From the NCBI RefSeq assembly GCF_000988205.1, contig NZ_LAYQ01000010.1, positions 1 through 64,000 of the forward strand: a DNA stretch of 64,000 bases. The letters run 5' to 3'. Under the pieces are notes generated by a model, which was not told the origin of the DNA, did no database searches, and saw only the letters and a list, made by a program, of their open reading frames with translations. The DNA is from Corynebacterium minutissimum. Lineage in GTDB: Bacteria; Actinomycetota; Actinomycetes; Mycobacteriales; Mycobacteriaceae. Below, piece after piece: positions 13,505-21,995 of this stretch (positions are counted from its first letter, which is position 1; every line of letters starts with the position of its first letter). Position numbers and translations under genes: made by a program.

Positions 13505-13550
13505 TAACAAAAGCCCCGTGCAAGAGCACAGGGCGCGCGCGGAAATCCGC
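13505..13550 (-). promoter_or_regulatory. rplJ leader with terminator-type attenuator hairpin (L10 leader)
   Basis: On the minus strand, GCCCTGTG (13534-13527), a six-base loop and CACGGGGC (13520-13513) form an 8-bp stem with one G-U pair, followed directly by TTTTGTTA. This is an intrinsic terminator placed 85-100 bases before the rplJ start. It is preceded by a second hairpin, GCGCGG-ATTT-CCGCGC. The remaining leader to about 13758 holds no gene. Confidence 0.6.
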
Positions 13551-13758
13551 GCTTATTCGCAAAGTGTCTCCTGCGTGGGCCGCCCTCTAGGATGAGGAAC
13601 CTTCGATCCGGATATCCGGATGACCGACGGTCTTCGGTGAACTTTGACTCGGCCTCAGCGGGCCGTTCAAACTTCGCTAGGTACTTTACAACCCGACCTG
13701 CCTTAACTCCAAATCGCTCCGCTGAGAGCTTTCGACGCGGGTTCCTGTATGAACGTTG

Positions 13759-14553
13759 TCAGTCGCTGAGCACTCCGCGCGGAACGATGACGGGGGCGTC
13801 GCTGCGTGGGTCGTCCCAGATCTCGACGTCGATGCCATAGGCTGCGGCCAGCACTTCTTTCCGCAACGCCTGGCGGGGTGTTCCCTGCGCGATGACTTCG
13901 CCGTTGTTCATGACCACCATGGTGTCGGAGTACTGGCCGGCCAACATGAGATCATGCAGCACGACGACGACCGTTTTCCCAGCGTCGGCCTGCTTGCGCA
14001 CAAGCTGCAAAACGCTGATGGCATGGGCTGGATCGAGGAAGGTTGTAGGTTCGTCGAGAAGCAGCACTGGCGTGTCCTGCGCCAAGGCCAGCGCGAGCCA
14101 CACCCTCTGGCGCTGGCCGCCCGAGAGTGCTGCGATGTCACGGTCGATGAAGTCCGTAATGCTAGTCTCCACGCAGGCCTGCGCGATGATGTCGCGGTCC
14201 TTCGTGGACAGTCCCCGACCACGGCCCAGGTGCGGGTAGCGGCCGCGCGCGACGAGCTCGCCCACCCGCAGCCCATCCGGCGCCGTCGGCTGCTGCGGAA
14301 GAAGCGCCACGTGGGCAGCTGCTTCCTTCGGGCTCATGGCGTGCACGTCCAACTCGCCGATGTGCACGCTCCCCTGCCGCGGGCGAAGAATCTTAGACAA
14401 GGTCTTCAACAACGTGGACTTGCCGCAGCCATTAGGCCCGATAAGCGTGGTGATTTCGCCCGGGCGTGCCACCAAGTCAACACCCGACAGGATGTCTTCC
14501 CCGTCCTTATATCCGGCATAAATACCGGTGGCCGTAATTTCTCTGTCTTTCAC
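13759..14553 (-). CDS. iron-siderophore ABC transporter ATP-binding protein (FecE family)
   Basis: A 264-residue ATPase with Walker A GPNGCGKST (about 39-47), signature LSGGQRQRVW, Walker B VLLLDEPTTFLD and a switch histidine in VVVLHD. The sequence VGELVARGRYPHLGR is typical of the FecE/FepC/FhuC group that powers ferric-siderophore import. It is the last gene of a four-gene minus-strand operon (binding lipoprotein, two permeases, ATPase) and starts 6 bases after the second permease ends. Confidence 0.9.
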   Translation of the reverse strand: MKDREITATGIYAGYKDGEDILSGVDLVARPGEITTLIGPNGCGKSTLLKTLSKILRPRQGSVHIGELDVHAMSPKEAAAHVALLPQQPTAPDGLRVGELVARGRYPHLGRGRGLSTKDRDIIAQACVETSITDFIDRDIAALSGGQRQRVWLALALAQDTPVLLLDEPTTFLDPAHAISVLQLVRKQADAGKTVVVVLHDLMLAGQYSDTMVVMNNGEVIAQGTPRQALRKEVLAAAYGIDVEIWDDPRSDAPVIVPRGVLSD

Positions 14554-14559
14554 TAGCTC

Positions 14560-15612
14560 TTATCCTCTCCGCCGTGCGGCATTCCACACCAAGATGACCA
14601 GGGCACATCCTCCGATAATGGAGGAGACAGCACCCACCGGAGCGTCCATCGGCAACGCTCCAGCAATGACAGCGCACACGCTCAACAAGGCGGCGCCTGC
14701 AGCACAGGAGACCAGCGGCACAGGCGTGGGTGTGCGGGCAACAATACGCCCCACATGCGGGGCCAGAAGTGCAATGAAACCAATGGGACCGGCCACGGAT
14801 ACGGTCACCGCGCAGATGCCCGTAGCTGCCACCAGCAGCAACGCGCGTGTTCGCGTGATGTTGACCCCGAGGGAAAGGGCTGAGAGATCATCATGCGCAA
14901 GAAGCGGTAGCTCCCGAGCACACCACAGGCCAAGAACTACGAAAGGCGTCAACCCCAGGAGCAGGGGAACAATGACCTCCATCCGCACGAAACCCGTGGT
15001 TCCCGCCAGCCACAGCTGGGATTGCGCCGCGCGGAGGAGCTCGGCTGCGCGTAAGAGATACGCCACCAGCGCTTGGAACAGCAGGGAGAGCGCGATTCCG
15101 ACGATGACGATGCGGTTGCTCGTGCCGATTCCCCCCAGCGCCACCAGCAGGATGGCCGCTAGCACCGCGCCCAGCAGCGCGAGTCCGGCTCGCCACCAGA
15201 ACATGGATAGTCCGTCGGCAAGCAACGGCCGGGAGAATACCGTTCCGAGGACCACCATGACGGACGCGCCACCAGTCACACCCAGAATGTCAGGCGAGGC
15301 CAGCGGATTGCGCGACATGGATTGCGTCCACGACCCCGCCAGTCCGAGCGCGGCACCTACGATGAGGGTCGCTAGAGCTACCGGCATGCGCAGGTCCCAG
15401 ACAACGCGGATTTCGCTTCGGCTGCCGCCACCGTTGAGGATCTCTAGGACTCGCCCCGGACTCAAGGCCACAGGGCCTTGGCCTAAAAGGAGGACATAGG
15501 AGGTTGCTGCGACCAGAACAAAGAAGCAGGTCGCCGCCCATATCCATGTCCGGCGCTGCCGCTCCTGGGAACGCAGTTGCTTGGCGACGTCCCCCTTCAC
15601 CCGCCCACTCAT
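14560..15612 (-). CDS. iron-siderophore ABC transporter permease (FecCD family)
   Basis: A 350-residue FecCD-family permease with about nine to ten membrane segments. Family marks include DLRMPVALATLIVGAALGLAGS, SRNPLASPDILGVTGGAS and the C-terminal GPIGFIALLAPHVGRI, the loop that contacts the ATPase. It pairs with the next permease upstream to form the channel; their genes overlap by 4 bases. The N-terminal 25 residues are basic and cytoplasmic. Confidence 0.9.
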   Translation of the reverse strand: MSGRVKGDVAKQLRSQERQRRTWIWAATCFFVLVAATSYVLLLGQGPVALSPGRVLEILNGGGSRSEIRVVWDLRMPVALATLIVGAALGLAGSWTQSMSRNPLASPDILGVTGGASVMVVLGTVFSRPLLADGLSMFWWRAGLALLGAVLAAILLVALGGIGTSNRIVIVGIALSLLFQALVAYLLRAAELLRAAQSQLWLAGTTGFVRMEVIVPLLLGLTPFVVLGLWCARELPLLAHDDLSALSLGVNITRTRALLLVAATGICAVTVSVAGPIGFIALLAPHVGRIVARTPTPVPLVSCAAGAALLSVCAVIAGALPMDAPVGAVSSIIGGCALVILVWNAARRRG

Positions 15613-16676
15613 AGTTTATGCTCCCCACGGTGTACGGCCCAGATGAGAAATGGTGCGCCCACAAAGGCCAAGACGATGGACATCTCCAACTCAGAGGGGC
15701 CCGCGATGAGGCGACCCAGAATATCCGCAGCGAGTACGGAGCAACCACCGAGCAATGCGGCCGGGGCAATCATCGCGGTAACTTCTGGCCCCGTGAACCG
15801 GCGCAGCAGATGGGGGATGGCGAATCCGACGAAGGCAATGGGCCCCGTCGCTGCGGTAGCGCATCCCGCTAGGACAACGATGCTCAAGGCAGCGCCGCGC
15901 CGCGCCAGCGTGGGAGAACCGCCTAGAGCAACCGAGGATTCCTCCCCCATTGCCAGAAGATCGAGCGGGCGCGCCACACGTGCGGCGATGAAAAACCCGA
16001 TGAGCAATCCGGCACCTGCGATGGCGACATCCTCTGGGCCGCGCCCGAACGTGGATCCGATGGTCCACCGGCGCATGCTGTCAAGGACATCCGTGGAGTA
16101 CAGGCCGATCAGCATGGCGCCAGAGCTCAAGGCAGCAGCAACTCCCGCGCCGACTAGGACCAGCGTCAGGGGATCCTGAAACCGCCGGGATACACCCAGC
16201 ACTAATGCTGTGGCCAGGCCGGCGCCTACGAGAGCGAGCGCGGTCCGCATCCCGGTTGAGGTGGCGACGCCTAGCGCCGTCCCGAGGGCAACCAGGAACG
16301 AGGCCCCCGCGGTGATACCGATGAAGCCCGGATCAGCCAAGGGGTTTCTAGTCCAGGACTGAGCGATAACACCCGATACCGCGATGGCCGCTCCCGCGAA
16401 GTAGGCAACGAACGTGCGGGGGATACGCAAATCCCACACGATGTTCTCGATATCTGCTTCGCCTCCGTGGAGGAGGGCAGACACCAGATCCGGCAACGGA
16501 ATAGCCCTCGAGCCAACCGCCAATGAGCACAGCAAAAGGAGGAAGGTCGACACAACCAGGGCCGTGGTGAGCAGTGCGCGGCTTCTCCCCCGCGAATCCA
16601 GTGCGTCTGCCTTGCCACGGCGTTGCGGGTACGCAACGCCGTGGATAGCGTCAGCCTTCCTCGGTAGTGCGAGCAC
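15609..16676 (-). CDS. iron-siderophore ABC transporter permease (FecCD family)
   Basis: A 355-residue FecCD permease: DLRIPRTFVAYFAGAAIAVSG, TRNPLADPGFIGITAGAS, and GPIAFVGFAIPHLLR as the ATPase-coupling loop. The GTG start directly follows the stop codon of the binding-protein gene (TAAGTG), so translation is coupled; later in-frame starts are possible because the first 30 residues are not conserved. It acts as the heterodimer partner of the downstream permease. Confidence 0.88.
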   Translation of the reverse strand: MLALPRKADAIHGVAYPQRRGKADALDSRGRSRALLTTALVVSTFLLLLCSLAVGSRAIPLPDLVSALLHGGEADIENIVWDLRIPRTFVAYFAGAAIAVSGVIAQSWTRNPLADPGFIGITAGASFLVALGTALGVATSTGMRTALALVGAGLATALVLGVSRRFQDPLTLVLVGAGVAAALSSGAMLIGLYSTDVLDSMRRWTIGSTFGRGPEDVAIAGAGLLIGFFIAARVARPLDLLAMGEESSVALGGSPTLARRGAALSIVVLAGCATAATGPIAFVGFAIPHLLRRFTGPEVTAMIAPAALLGGCSVLAADILGRLIAGPSELEMSIVLAFVGAPFLIWAVHRGEHKL

Positions 16677-17621
16677 TTAGAGCTGCTCTTCGAACTTGTT
16701 GACGGCCCACGGGATCGTCAGCGGGTTCGGCACGCTCATCGCATTGCCGGTGTCCGTGTCGAGGTAGCGGACGCGTCCATCCTTGACCACGTCCAGGCCT
16801 TGGAATGTGGAATCCTTCTTCAGCTCATCGACCGCACCGTTGTAATCCAAGACGAACAGATAGTCCACATTGTTGAGCTGGGAGTAGTTTTCCGGGGCAT
16901 AGTCCACGAAGAAGCTGGAACCATCACCCTGCAGTTCCTTGGGGATCTCAAAGCCGAGGTCTTCGATGAACTGGCCACGGCCGTCTTCTGCCGTGTAGAG
17001 GCCCAGCTTCCCGTCATAGGGCATGAGGATGGCTGCGCGCTTGCCCTGCAGCTCCGGGTGGGAGTCCTTGAACTGCTCAAAGGCGCCCTCTGCTTGGTCA
17101 ATGAGCTTCTCCCCCTCCTCTTCCTTATCCAAGGCAGAGGCGATGGTCTTGACTTGCTCATCCCAGGGGATCTGCCAGTCCTCGAAACCTTCGGGCTTCA
17201 CGGTCAGCGGGGCGATATCCTCGAGGGATTTCTTCGCCTCCTGATCCACTGCCTGGTTCACGGCGATGATCTGTGTGGGGTCCGAGGCAGTGACCTGCTC
17301 TAGAACCTCGGCCGTGAAACCGGAGGCGGTGTTATAGATCACCTCGGGCTGGGCATCTCCCAAAAGCTCCTTCGCCCATGGGCCAACTCCGGAGGGATCA
17401 CCATCCCCTTTCGCACCCCAGGGGGCCACAGCAACCGGAGTGATTCCGAGTGCCAGCACGGTATCGGCATCACCGAGCCCCAGGCTAGCAACGCGCACCT
17501 CCTCAGCACTGTCCGCACCCGCGCTGTCCTCGCCACTTCCGCGGGAGCACCCCGCTAAAGCAATCGCTGCCGCTGAGACAATAGCGAGCACGGTTTTCGC
17601 GCGCCGGTGGATAGCAACCAT
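16677..17621 (-). CDS. iron-siderophore ABC transporter substrate-binding lipoprotein
   Basis: A 314-residue protein with a lipoprotein signal (lipobox LAGC, Cys25) and a periplasmic-binding-protein type III fold: VASLGLGDADTVLALGITPVAV, then PEVIYNTASGFTAEVLEQVTASDPTQII. It captures ferric siderophore outside the membrane for the two permeases. The ATG at 17621 was chosen because GAAGGAAAGG lies 8 bases upstream; an ATG 33 bases earlier gives an acidic N-terminus unsuited to a signal peptide. First gene of the operon, with a DtxR box about 60 bases upstream. Confidence 0.9.
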   Translation of the reverse strand: MVAIHRRAKTVLAIVSAAAIALAGCSRGSGEDSAGADSAEEVRVASLGLGDADTVLALGITPVAVAPWGAKGDGDPSGVGPWAKELLGDAQPEVIYNTASGFTAEVLEQVTASDPTQIIAVNQAVDQEAKKSLEDIAPLTVKPEGFEDWQIPWDEQVKTIASALDKEEEGEKLIDQAEGAFEQFKDSHPELQGKRAAILMPYDGKLGLYTAEDGRGQFIEDLGFEIPKELQGDGSSFFVDYAPENYSQLNNVDYLFVLDYNGAVDELKKDSTFQGLDVVKDGRVRYLDTDTGNAMSVPNPLTIPWAVNKFEEQL

Positions 17622-17680
17622 GGAATAAACCTTTCCTTCAACGGGAGCGAGCATGCAAGCATTCGCACCCCTAACTTATT

Positions 17681-17699
17681 TGAGGCTAGCCTAACCTGT
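17681..17699. promoter_or_regulatory. DtxR binding site between divergent siderophore genes
   Basis: TGAGGCTAGCCTAACCTGT matches the 19-bp corynebacterial DtxR consensus (TTAGGTTAGSCTAACCTAA) at about 15 of 19 positions, including an uninterrupted 11-base core. It lies between the binding-lipoprotein gene and the siderophore-interacting protein gene, so iron-loaded DtxR should repress both. Confidence 0.75.
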
Positions 17700-17745
17700 A
17701 CGTTATGATGGTTTCAAATTTGACCTCTACCTAGGATCAATTCCC

Positions 17746-18540
17746 TTGACGCATCACCGCTTATTGCCCGTCACCCTCACCGGGAACACCCGCCTCAAGC
17801 CGCGGCTGCACCGTTTAACTTTTCACTCGCCGGCTTTTAGTGACTACCCCTTAGCCGGGCCTGACGAGTATTTTGGGCTCCTCATGCCCCAAGACGAGCA
17901 GGATTTTTCGCCCTTCCCGGTCGACGATACCAATGTTCGTGCCGCCGTCACCCGATTGCCCGACGACATTCGCCCAGCATTGCGCTGGTACACAATTCGC
18001 AAGCTCAACCAAGAAGCGTGCACCATCGATGTCGACGTGGTGACCCATGGCGATAATGGCCCGGGCTCACGCTGGATCCTCAATGCCCAACCCGGGGATA
18101 CCGCCGGAATATATACCGGGCAAGCACTGTGGCAGGCCCCTAGGAAGTCACAACTGTTACTCGCAGATGCCTCTGCCCTACCGGCGCTGTGGCACATCCT
18201 CGAGCACTACGAAGCCTTCTCACCGGAAACCTTGGGTGCAGTCGACGTCGTTGCCATGATCACAGACGACGCTGAAGTTGAAGACGGCTTGGAGGAGACG
18301 TGGCGCGGCAAGGTCCGCTCACTCACCATGGTCCTGGCTCCACATGACGAACACTGCACACGCGCCAGACAACTTCTCGGCTCCCGTTTCACCGCGGATA
18401 CAGCGCCGGATTCGGTGTGGGTATCCGGCGAAGGGGACCTGGCCAAAGCAGTGCGCTCGATAGCCGTGCATGACTGGGGTGTGCCGCGCGAAGACGTCAT
18501 CTGGTCCGTGTACTGGATGAAGGGCAAGCCGCGGCCTTAA
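17746..18540 (+). CDS. siderophore-interacting protein (FAD-dependent ferric-siderophore reductase)
   Basis: A 264-residue SIP/ViuB-family flavoprotein. The FAD-binding RWYTIRKLN motif (about residues 84-92) and the GPGSRWILNAQPGD stretch are typical, as is the C-terminal VWVSGEGDLAKAVR, where NAD(P)H binds, ending in VYWMKGK. It reduces ferric siderophore in the cytoplasm to release iron. The start is a TTG at 17746 with AGGA 9 bases upstream. It is divergent from the importer operon and shares the DtxR box. Confidence 0.9.
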   Translation: MTHHRLLPVTLTGNTRLKPRLHRLTFHSPAFSDYPLAGPDEYFGLLMPQDEQDFSPFPVDDTNVRAAVTRLPDDIRPALRWYTIRKLNQEACTIDVDVVTHGDNGPGSRWILNAQPGDTAGIYTGQALWQAPRKSQLLLADASALPALWHILEHYEAFSPETLGAVDVVAMITDDAEVEDGLEETWRGKVRSLTMVLAPHDEHCTRARQLLGSRFTADTAPDSVWVSGEGDLAKAVRSIAVHDWGVPREDVIWSVYWMKGKPRP

Positions 18541-18570
18541 AGCGGACTTCGCACGCATCTAATCCTTTTA

Positions 18571-18590
18571 ACCGGCAGCGGATAGCCGGT
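18571..18590 (+). terminator. short hairpin after the siderophore-interacting protein gene
   Basis: ACCGGC and GCCGGT (6-bp stem, 8-base loop) 31 bases after the stop codon, without a T-run downstream. A weak terminator at best. Confidence 0.35.
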
Positions 18591-18614
18591 GAATAACTCG
18601 GTGCGCTGCCACAT

Positions 18615-18690
18615 GGTTCCCATCAGAAGGTTCCCATCAGAAGGTTTCCGTCAGGAGGTTTCCGTCAGGAGGTTTCAGTCAGAAGGTTCA
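18615..18690. repeat. 14-bp tandem repeat, five units plus a partial sixth
   Basis: Units start at 18615, 18629, 18643, 18657 and 18671; a sixth begins at 18685. Units 1-2 read GGTTCCCATCAGAA, units 3-4 GGTTTCCGTCAGGA and unit 5 GGTTTCAGTCAGAA. Identical neighbours in pairs indicate stepwise duplication. No function is visible. Confidence 0.85.
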
Positions 18691-18851
18691 CCTGCCCCCA
18701 AACGAACCTTCTTCGCTCCTCCATATGGTTTGTTTGCCCCCAAGAAAACCTTTTGACTAGAACCATCTACATCCAGCGTCCGCGTTTGCCCTAGGCCTGA
18801 TGCATCTCCGCTTAAGTCCACGGCGTGGAGTACCTGACTTGGGTTACACAG

Positions 18852-18891
18852 TACAACGCGGGCCCCGGTGAAATCCGGAACCCGCGTTGTA
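18852..18891. other. 11-bp perfect hairpin in a gene-free region
   Basis: TACAACGCGGG (18852-18862) and CCCGCGTTGTA (18881-18891) enclose an 18-base loop that itself contains CCGG pairs. It resembles a bidirectional terminator but has no clear T-run. Confidence 0.5.
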
Positions 18892-19207
18892 AGGGGTCTT
18901 GTTTATCAGGCGGTTTCTCACGCCGCCCGCCCTGCAAGACTCAGGGTGTTCTCTCTATCTCTCATGCGCCTCTCTCAAACGCACAAGAATTAGTATGCGG
19001 CATCTTCCTTGAAAGCCCATCGAACCTGCCTGTGTTTTACCTGTCAATGAAACCCAGCCGCTTAACCTGCATATACGAGGGCTTTCCGATTGAGGCCATG
19101 GTCGGATGAACAACGTCATTCCTACCCCTGCTACCTAGTGTTATTCGGCGGTGAGATGGGATACTTCCGTACTAAATTGACCTAAGTCAGGAGGGCGTCC
19201 CGCAAAA

Positions 19208-19342
19208 GGCATCTGACAACAGGCATCTGGTAAAAGGCATCTTTGGGTCTAAAAACGCCATCTGCAATGAGAAAAAGGCGTTTTTAGCCGTGAAAACGCC
19301 TTATGACTGATGCCTTTTACCAGACGCCTTTTGTCCGATGCC
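19208..19342. repeat. 135-bp nested inverted repeat
   Basis: Two 34-bp arms (19208-19241 and 19309-19342) are inverted copies with about 31 of 34 matches. Inside them lies a perfect 11-bp inverted repeat, CTAAAAACGCC (19249-19259) with GGCGTTTTTAG (19277-19287). The left arm also holds three direct copies of an AGGCATCT word. The whole could fold into one long RNA hairpin or be a small mobile-element-like (MITE) sequence; no target duplication was recognised. Confidence 0.75.
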
Positions 19343-19475
19343 TCCAGCACGTCGATGGAAGCACGCAGACGTTGCGAATTACAAGAGGAACAAAGAATGT
19401 AATCCGTTTCGCGAAGATACGTGTAGTGCTCTGCAGTCAAGCCCACGTGAAGCCAAGCCCACATGAAGCATAGGA

Positions 19476-19509
19476 AAAGGCCCCGGCTCACGAATGAGCC
19501 GAGGCCTTT
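19476..19509 (-). terminator. rplK-rplA terminator
   Basis: AAAGGCCCCGGCTCA (19476-19490) pairs with TGAGCCGAGGCCTTT (19495-19509) with one mismatch and a 4-base loop, 22 bases beyond the rplA stop. The A/T ends allow termination in both directions. Confidence 0.85.
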
Positions 19510-19531
19510 ACTCCGTTAACACAGACATCAA

Positions 19532-20236
19532 TTAGTCGGTGTAGTTCTTCTCCACGGAAGCATCGACCGGGATGCCCGGGCCGGTGGTGGTGGACATGGT
19601 GATCTTCTTAGCGTAGACACCCTTAGCGGAGGACGGCTTCAGGCGAATGATCTCGTCGTACAGCGCGCCGTAGTTCTCAGCCAGCTTCTCAGCATCGAAG
19701 GAAGCCTTGCCGATGATGGCGTGCAGGTTGGAAGCCTTGTCCACGCGGAAGGAAATCTTACCGCCCTTGACGTCAGCAACAGCCTTGGTCACATCGGCGG
19801 TCACGGTGCCGGTCTTCGGGTTCGGCATGAGACCACGCGGGCCCAGGACGCGAGCAACGCGGCCAACCTTGGCCATCTGATCCGGGGTAGCGATAGCAAC
19901 GTCGAAGTCGATGTTGCCCTCGTTGATGGCAGCGATCAGCTCTTCGGTGCCCACGATGTCGGCGCCAGCAGCCTTAGCGGCCTCAGCGTTGTCACCCTCA
20001 GCGAAGACGGCCACGCGGACGTCCTTACCGGTGCCGTGCGGGAGGGAGACGGTGCCACGAACCAGCTGGTCAGCCTTACGCGGGTCAACGCCCAGGCGGA
20101 AGACAACGTCGACAGTAGCGTCGAAGTTCTTGGAGGAGGTCTCCTTGGCCAGCTTGGCGGCCTCGATCGGACGGTACTGACGGGAGCGGTCTACCAGCTC
20201 AGCGGCAGCCTTGTATGCCTTGGACTTGGTGCTCAT
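19532..20236 (-). CDS. rplA: 50S ribosomal protein L1
   Basis: A 234-residue L1 ([25 protein letters not shown] near the N-terminus, and [17 protein letters not shown] in domain II). It builds the mobile L1 stalk near the E site and, in many bacteria, represses its own operon. AAGGAA lies upstream of the ATG. It follows rplK by about 100 bases and ends at a strong terminator. Confidence 0.97.
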   Translation of the reverse strand: MSTKSKAYKAAAELVDRSRQYRPIEAAKLAKETSSKNFDATVDVVFRLGVDPRKADQLVRGTVSLPHGTGKDVRVAVFAEGDNAEAAKAAGADIVGTEELIAAINEGNIDFDVAIATPDQMAKVGRVARVLGPRGLMPNPKTGTVTADVTKAVADVKGGKISFRVDKASNLHAIIGKASFDAEKLAENYGALYDEIIRLKPSSAKGVYAKKITMSTTTGPGIPVDASVEKNYTD

Positions 20237-20333
20237 AAGTGCAATTCCTTTTCTTGGATTGATGTGGTGTTAGCGGGCCGAAGCTGGCCCTGCCACGCGC
20301 GACACAGAACGTATCGCGCATTAAATCGAATTT

Positions 20334-20777
20334 TTACTTAGCCGGGACGCCGTCAACGGTGATGCCCATGGAGCGAGCGGTACCAGCGATGATGCGGGCG
20401 CCGTTCTCGATGTCACGAGCGTTGAGGTCCTCGAACTTGGTCTGTGCAATCTCCTTGCACTGATCCCAGGTCACGGAGCCAACCTTGTCGGTGTGCGGAA
20501 CGCCAGAGCCCTTCTTGATGCCAGCAGCCTTGAGCAGGAGCTTCGCTGCCGGCGGGGTCTTCAGCTTGAAGTCGAAGGAGCGGTCCTCGTAGACGGTGAT
20601 CTCCACCGGCACGACGTTGCCGCGCTGGGACTCGGTCGCAGCGTTGTAGGCCTTGCAGAACTCCATGATGTTGACGCCGTGGGCACCGAGTGCCGGGCCG
20701 ACCGGCGGAGCCGGGTTAGCAGCGCCTGCCTCGATCTGGAGCTTGATCAGGCCAGTGACCTTCTTCTTGGGAGCCAT
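20334..20777 (-). CDS. rplK: 50S ribosomal protein L11
   Basis: A 147-residue L11 ([20 protein letters not shown], then [15 protein letters not shown] and the C-terminal RNA-binding domain). It forms the GTPase-associated centre with 23S rRNA. AAAGAGG lies upstream of the ATG. It forms an operon with rplA. Confidence 0.97.
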   Translation of the reverse strand: MAPKKKVTGLIKLQIEAGAANPAPPVGPALGAHGVNIMEFCKAYNAATESQRGNVVPVEITVYEDRSFDFKLKTPPAAKLLLKAAGIKKGSGVPHTDKVGSVTWDQCKEIAQTKFEDLNARDIENGARIIAGTARSMGITVDGVPAK

Positions 20778-20891
20778 CGAATTACCTCTTTCCTGTGGTA
20801 CCGGAGTGCCGCCACGATGAATAACAGCGCCCCGTCCGGATGCTCACGCATTGTGGGCCACCGGAGGATGAACGTTTCAACATGCGCGAAA

Positions 20892-20924
20892 GCGCACGGC
20901 GTTCAAGTTTAGAACACCGTGCGC
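20892..20924 (-). terminator. hairpin between nusG and rplK
   Basis: GCGCACGG (20892-20899) pairs with CCGTGCGC (20917-20924), and GTTC with GAAC inside it, giving a long stem with one mismatch. The minus-strand sequence after it is TTTCGCG, only a weak T-run, so it could be a partial terminator or an L11-L1 leader structure. Confidence 0.5.
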
Positions 20925-20942
20925 CCAGCTCAAAATCGCTTT

Positions 20943-21857
20943 TTAGGAGATGCGCTCGATCTCCGTCGGGGACAGCTCCACCGGGGTCTCGCGGCCGAAG
21001 ATGGACACCAGGCCCTGCATCTTGCCGGTCTCCGGGTCGATCTCGGAGATGGTGGCAGACACGGAGGCCAGCGGACCAGACAGGATGGTGACGGCCTCGC
21101 CCACCTCGAAGTCGTGCGCGTAGGCCTTGGCGGCCTCCTTCTCCGGCATAGCCACGACCTGCTCGCCTTCGGAATCTGCTGCGGAAGCTTCTGGAGAGAC
21201 CGTCGGATCGTTCGGCATGAGGAACTTAGCCACGTCGCGGATCTTGACCGGGGTGGCGTTACCTTCGTTGCCCACGAAGGAGGTCACGCCCGGGGTATCG
21301 CGAACGACGGACCAGGCAGCGTCGTTAAGCTCCATGCGCACCAGCACGTAGCCCGGCAGCAGCTTGCGCTTAACTACCTTCTTCTTGCCGTCCTTCTTTT
21401 CAATGGCCTGTTCGACCGGGACGACAACCTCGAAGATGGAGTCCTCCACCTCAAGGGTCTGAGCACGCATATCGAGGTTGGTCTTTACCTTGTTCTCGTA
21501 GCCGGAGTAGCACTGGATGATGTACCACTGGCCAGGCTGCTTCTTCAGCTCGCGGGTAAAGGCGCGCAGGCGGGACTTGTACTCAGCGTCGGCTGCTGCG
21601 GCAGCGTCCGCGTCAGCGCTTGCCGACGCCTCCCCTGCACCCTCACCTTCAGCCTCAGCCTCGTCCGAGCCGCCACCGAGAGCGGCTTCGGCGGCCTTGG
21701 TGGCAGCTTCCTTCTCGGCGGCTTCCTTCTCCTCTGCGGAGAGTTCCTCCTGCGGCTGCTGGACCTCCTCGGTAGCCTCGACCGCTTCAGCGGCCTGTTC
21801 CTGGACGTTATCGATCATGGCCTGCTCAAGGGAAGTGCCAGTGTTTTCTTCGCTCAT
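20943..21857 (-). CDS. nusG: transcription termination/antitermination factor NusG
   Basis: A 304-residue NusG. The first 100 or so residues are an acidic Glu/Ala-rich extension found in actinobacterial NusG. The NGN domain (QWYIIQCYSGYENKVKTNLDMR through LLPGYVLVRMELND) and the C-terminal KOW domain (EVGEAVTILSGPLASVSATI) are complete. It binds RNA polymerase and Rho or the ribosome. It follows secE, the standard arrangement, with a hairpin in the 140-base gap. Confidence 0.96.
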   Translation of the reverse strand: MSEENTGTSLEQAMIDNVQEQAAEAVEATEEVQQPQEELSAEEKEAAEKEAATKAAEAALGGGSDEAEAEGEGAGEASASADADAAAAADAEYKSRLRAFTRELKKQPGQWYIIQCYSGYENKVKTNLDMRAQTLEVEDSIFEVVVPVEQAIEKKDGKKKVVKRKLLPGYVLVRMELNDAAWSVVRDTPGVTSFVGNEGNATPVKIRDVAKFLMPNDPTVSPEASAADSEGEQVVAMPEKEAAKAYAHDFEVGEAVTILSGPLASVSATISEIDPETGKMQGLVSIFGRETPVELSPTEIERIS

Positions 21858-21930
21858 TGTCTGCTACTCCAAATTGGTATTTATTCTTCTAGTCCCCACC
21901 AGGGTACTCGGCCGGACTAGGGCAAAAAGT

Positions 21931-21975
21931 ATCCCGCCGTTTCCCCTAGTCGAGCTAGCGGGAAGGCGGCGGGAT
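21931..21975 (-). terminator. secE-nusG intergenic terminator-like hairpin
   Basis: ATCCCGCCG (21931-21939) pairs with CGGCGGGAT (21967-21975), with TTCCC/GGGAA inside. On the minus strand ACTTTTTG follows. This may reduce read-through from secE into nusG. Confidence 0.55.
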
Positions 21976-21995
21976 GAAAGTATGTAATTAGTTTA

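Larger units (their letters stand above)
18541..19475. other. gene-free interval with repeats
   Basis: About 930 bases between the siderophore-interacting protein gene and rplA have no credible gene. One 94-codon frame (18825-19109, plus strand) has no ribosome-binding site, no family resemblance and a residue mix unlike the neighbours. The stretch holds a short hairpin, a 14-bp tandem repeat, an 11-bp hairpin and a large nested inverted repeat, each listed separately. Confidence 0.6.

Noticed and set aside
18825..19109. 94-codon plus-strand frame in the gene-free region
   Set aside because: No ribosome-binding site, a hairpin runs through its start, and the composition is not protein-like.
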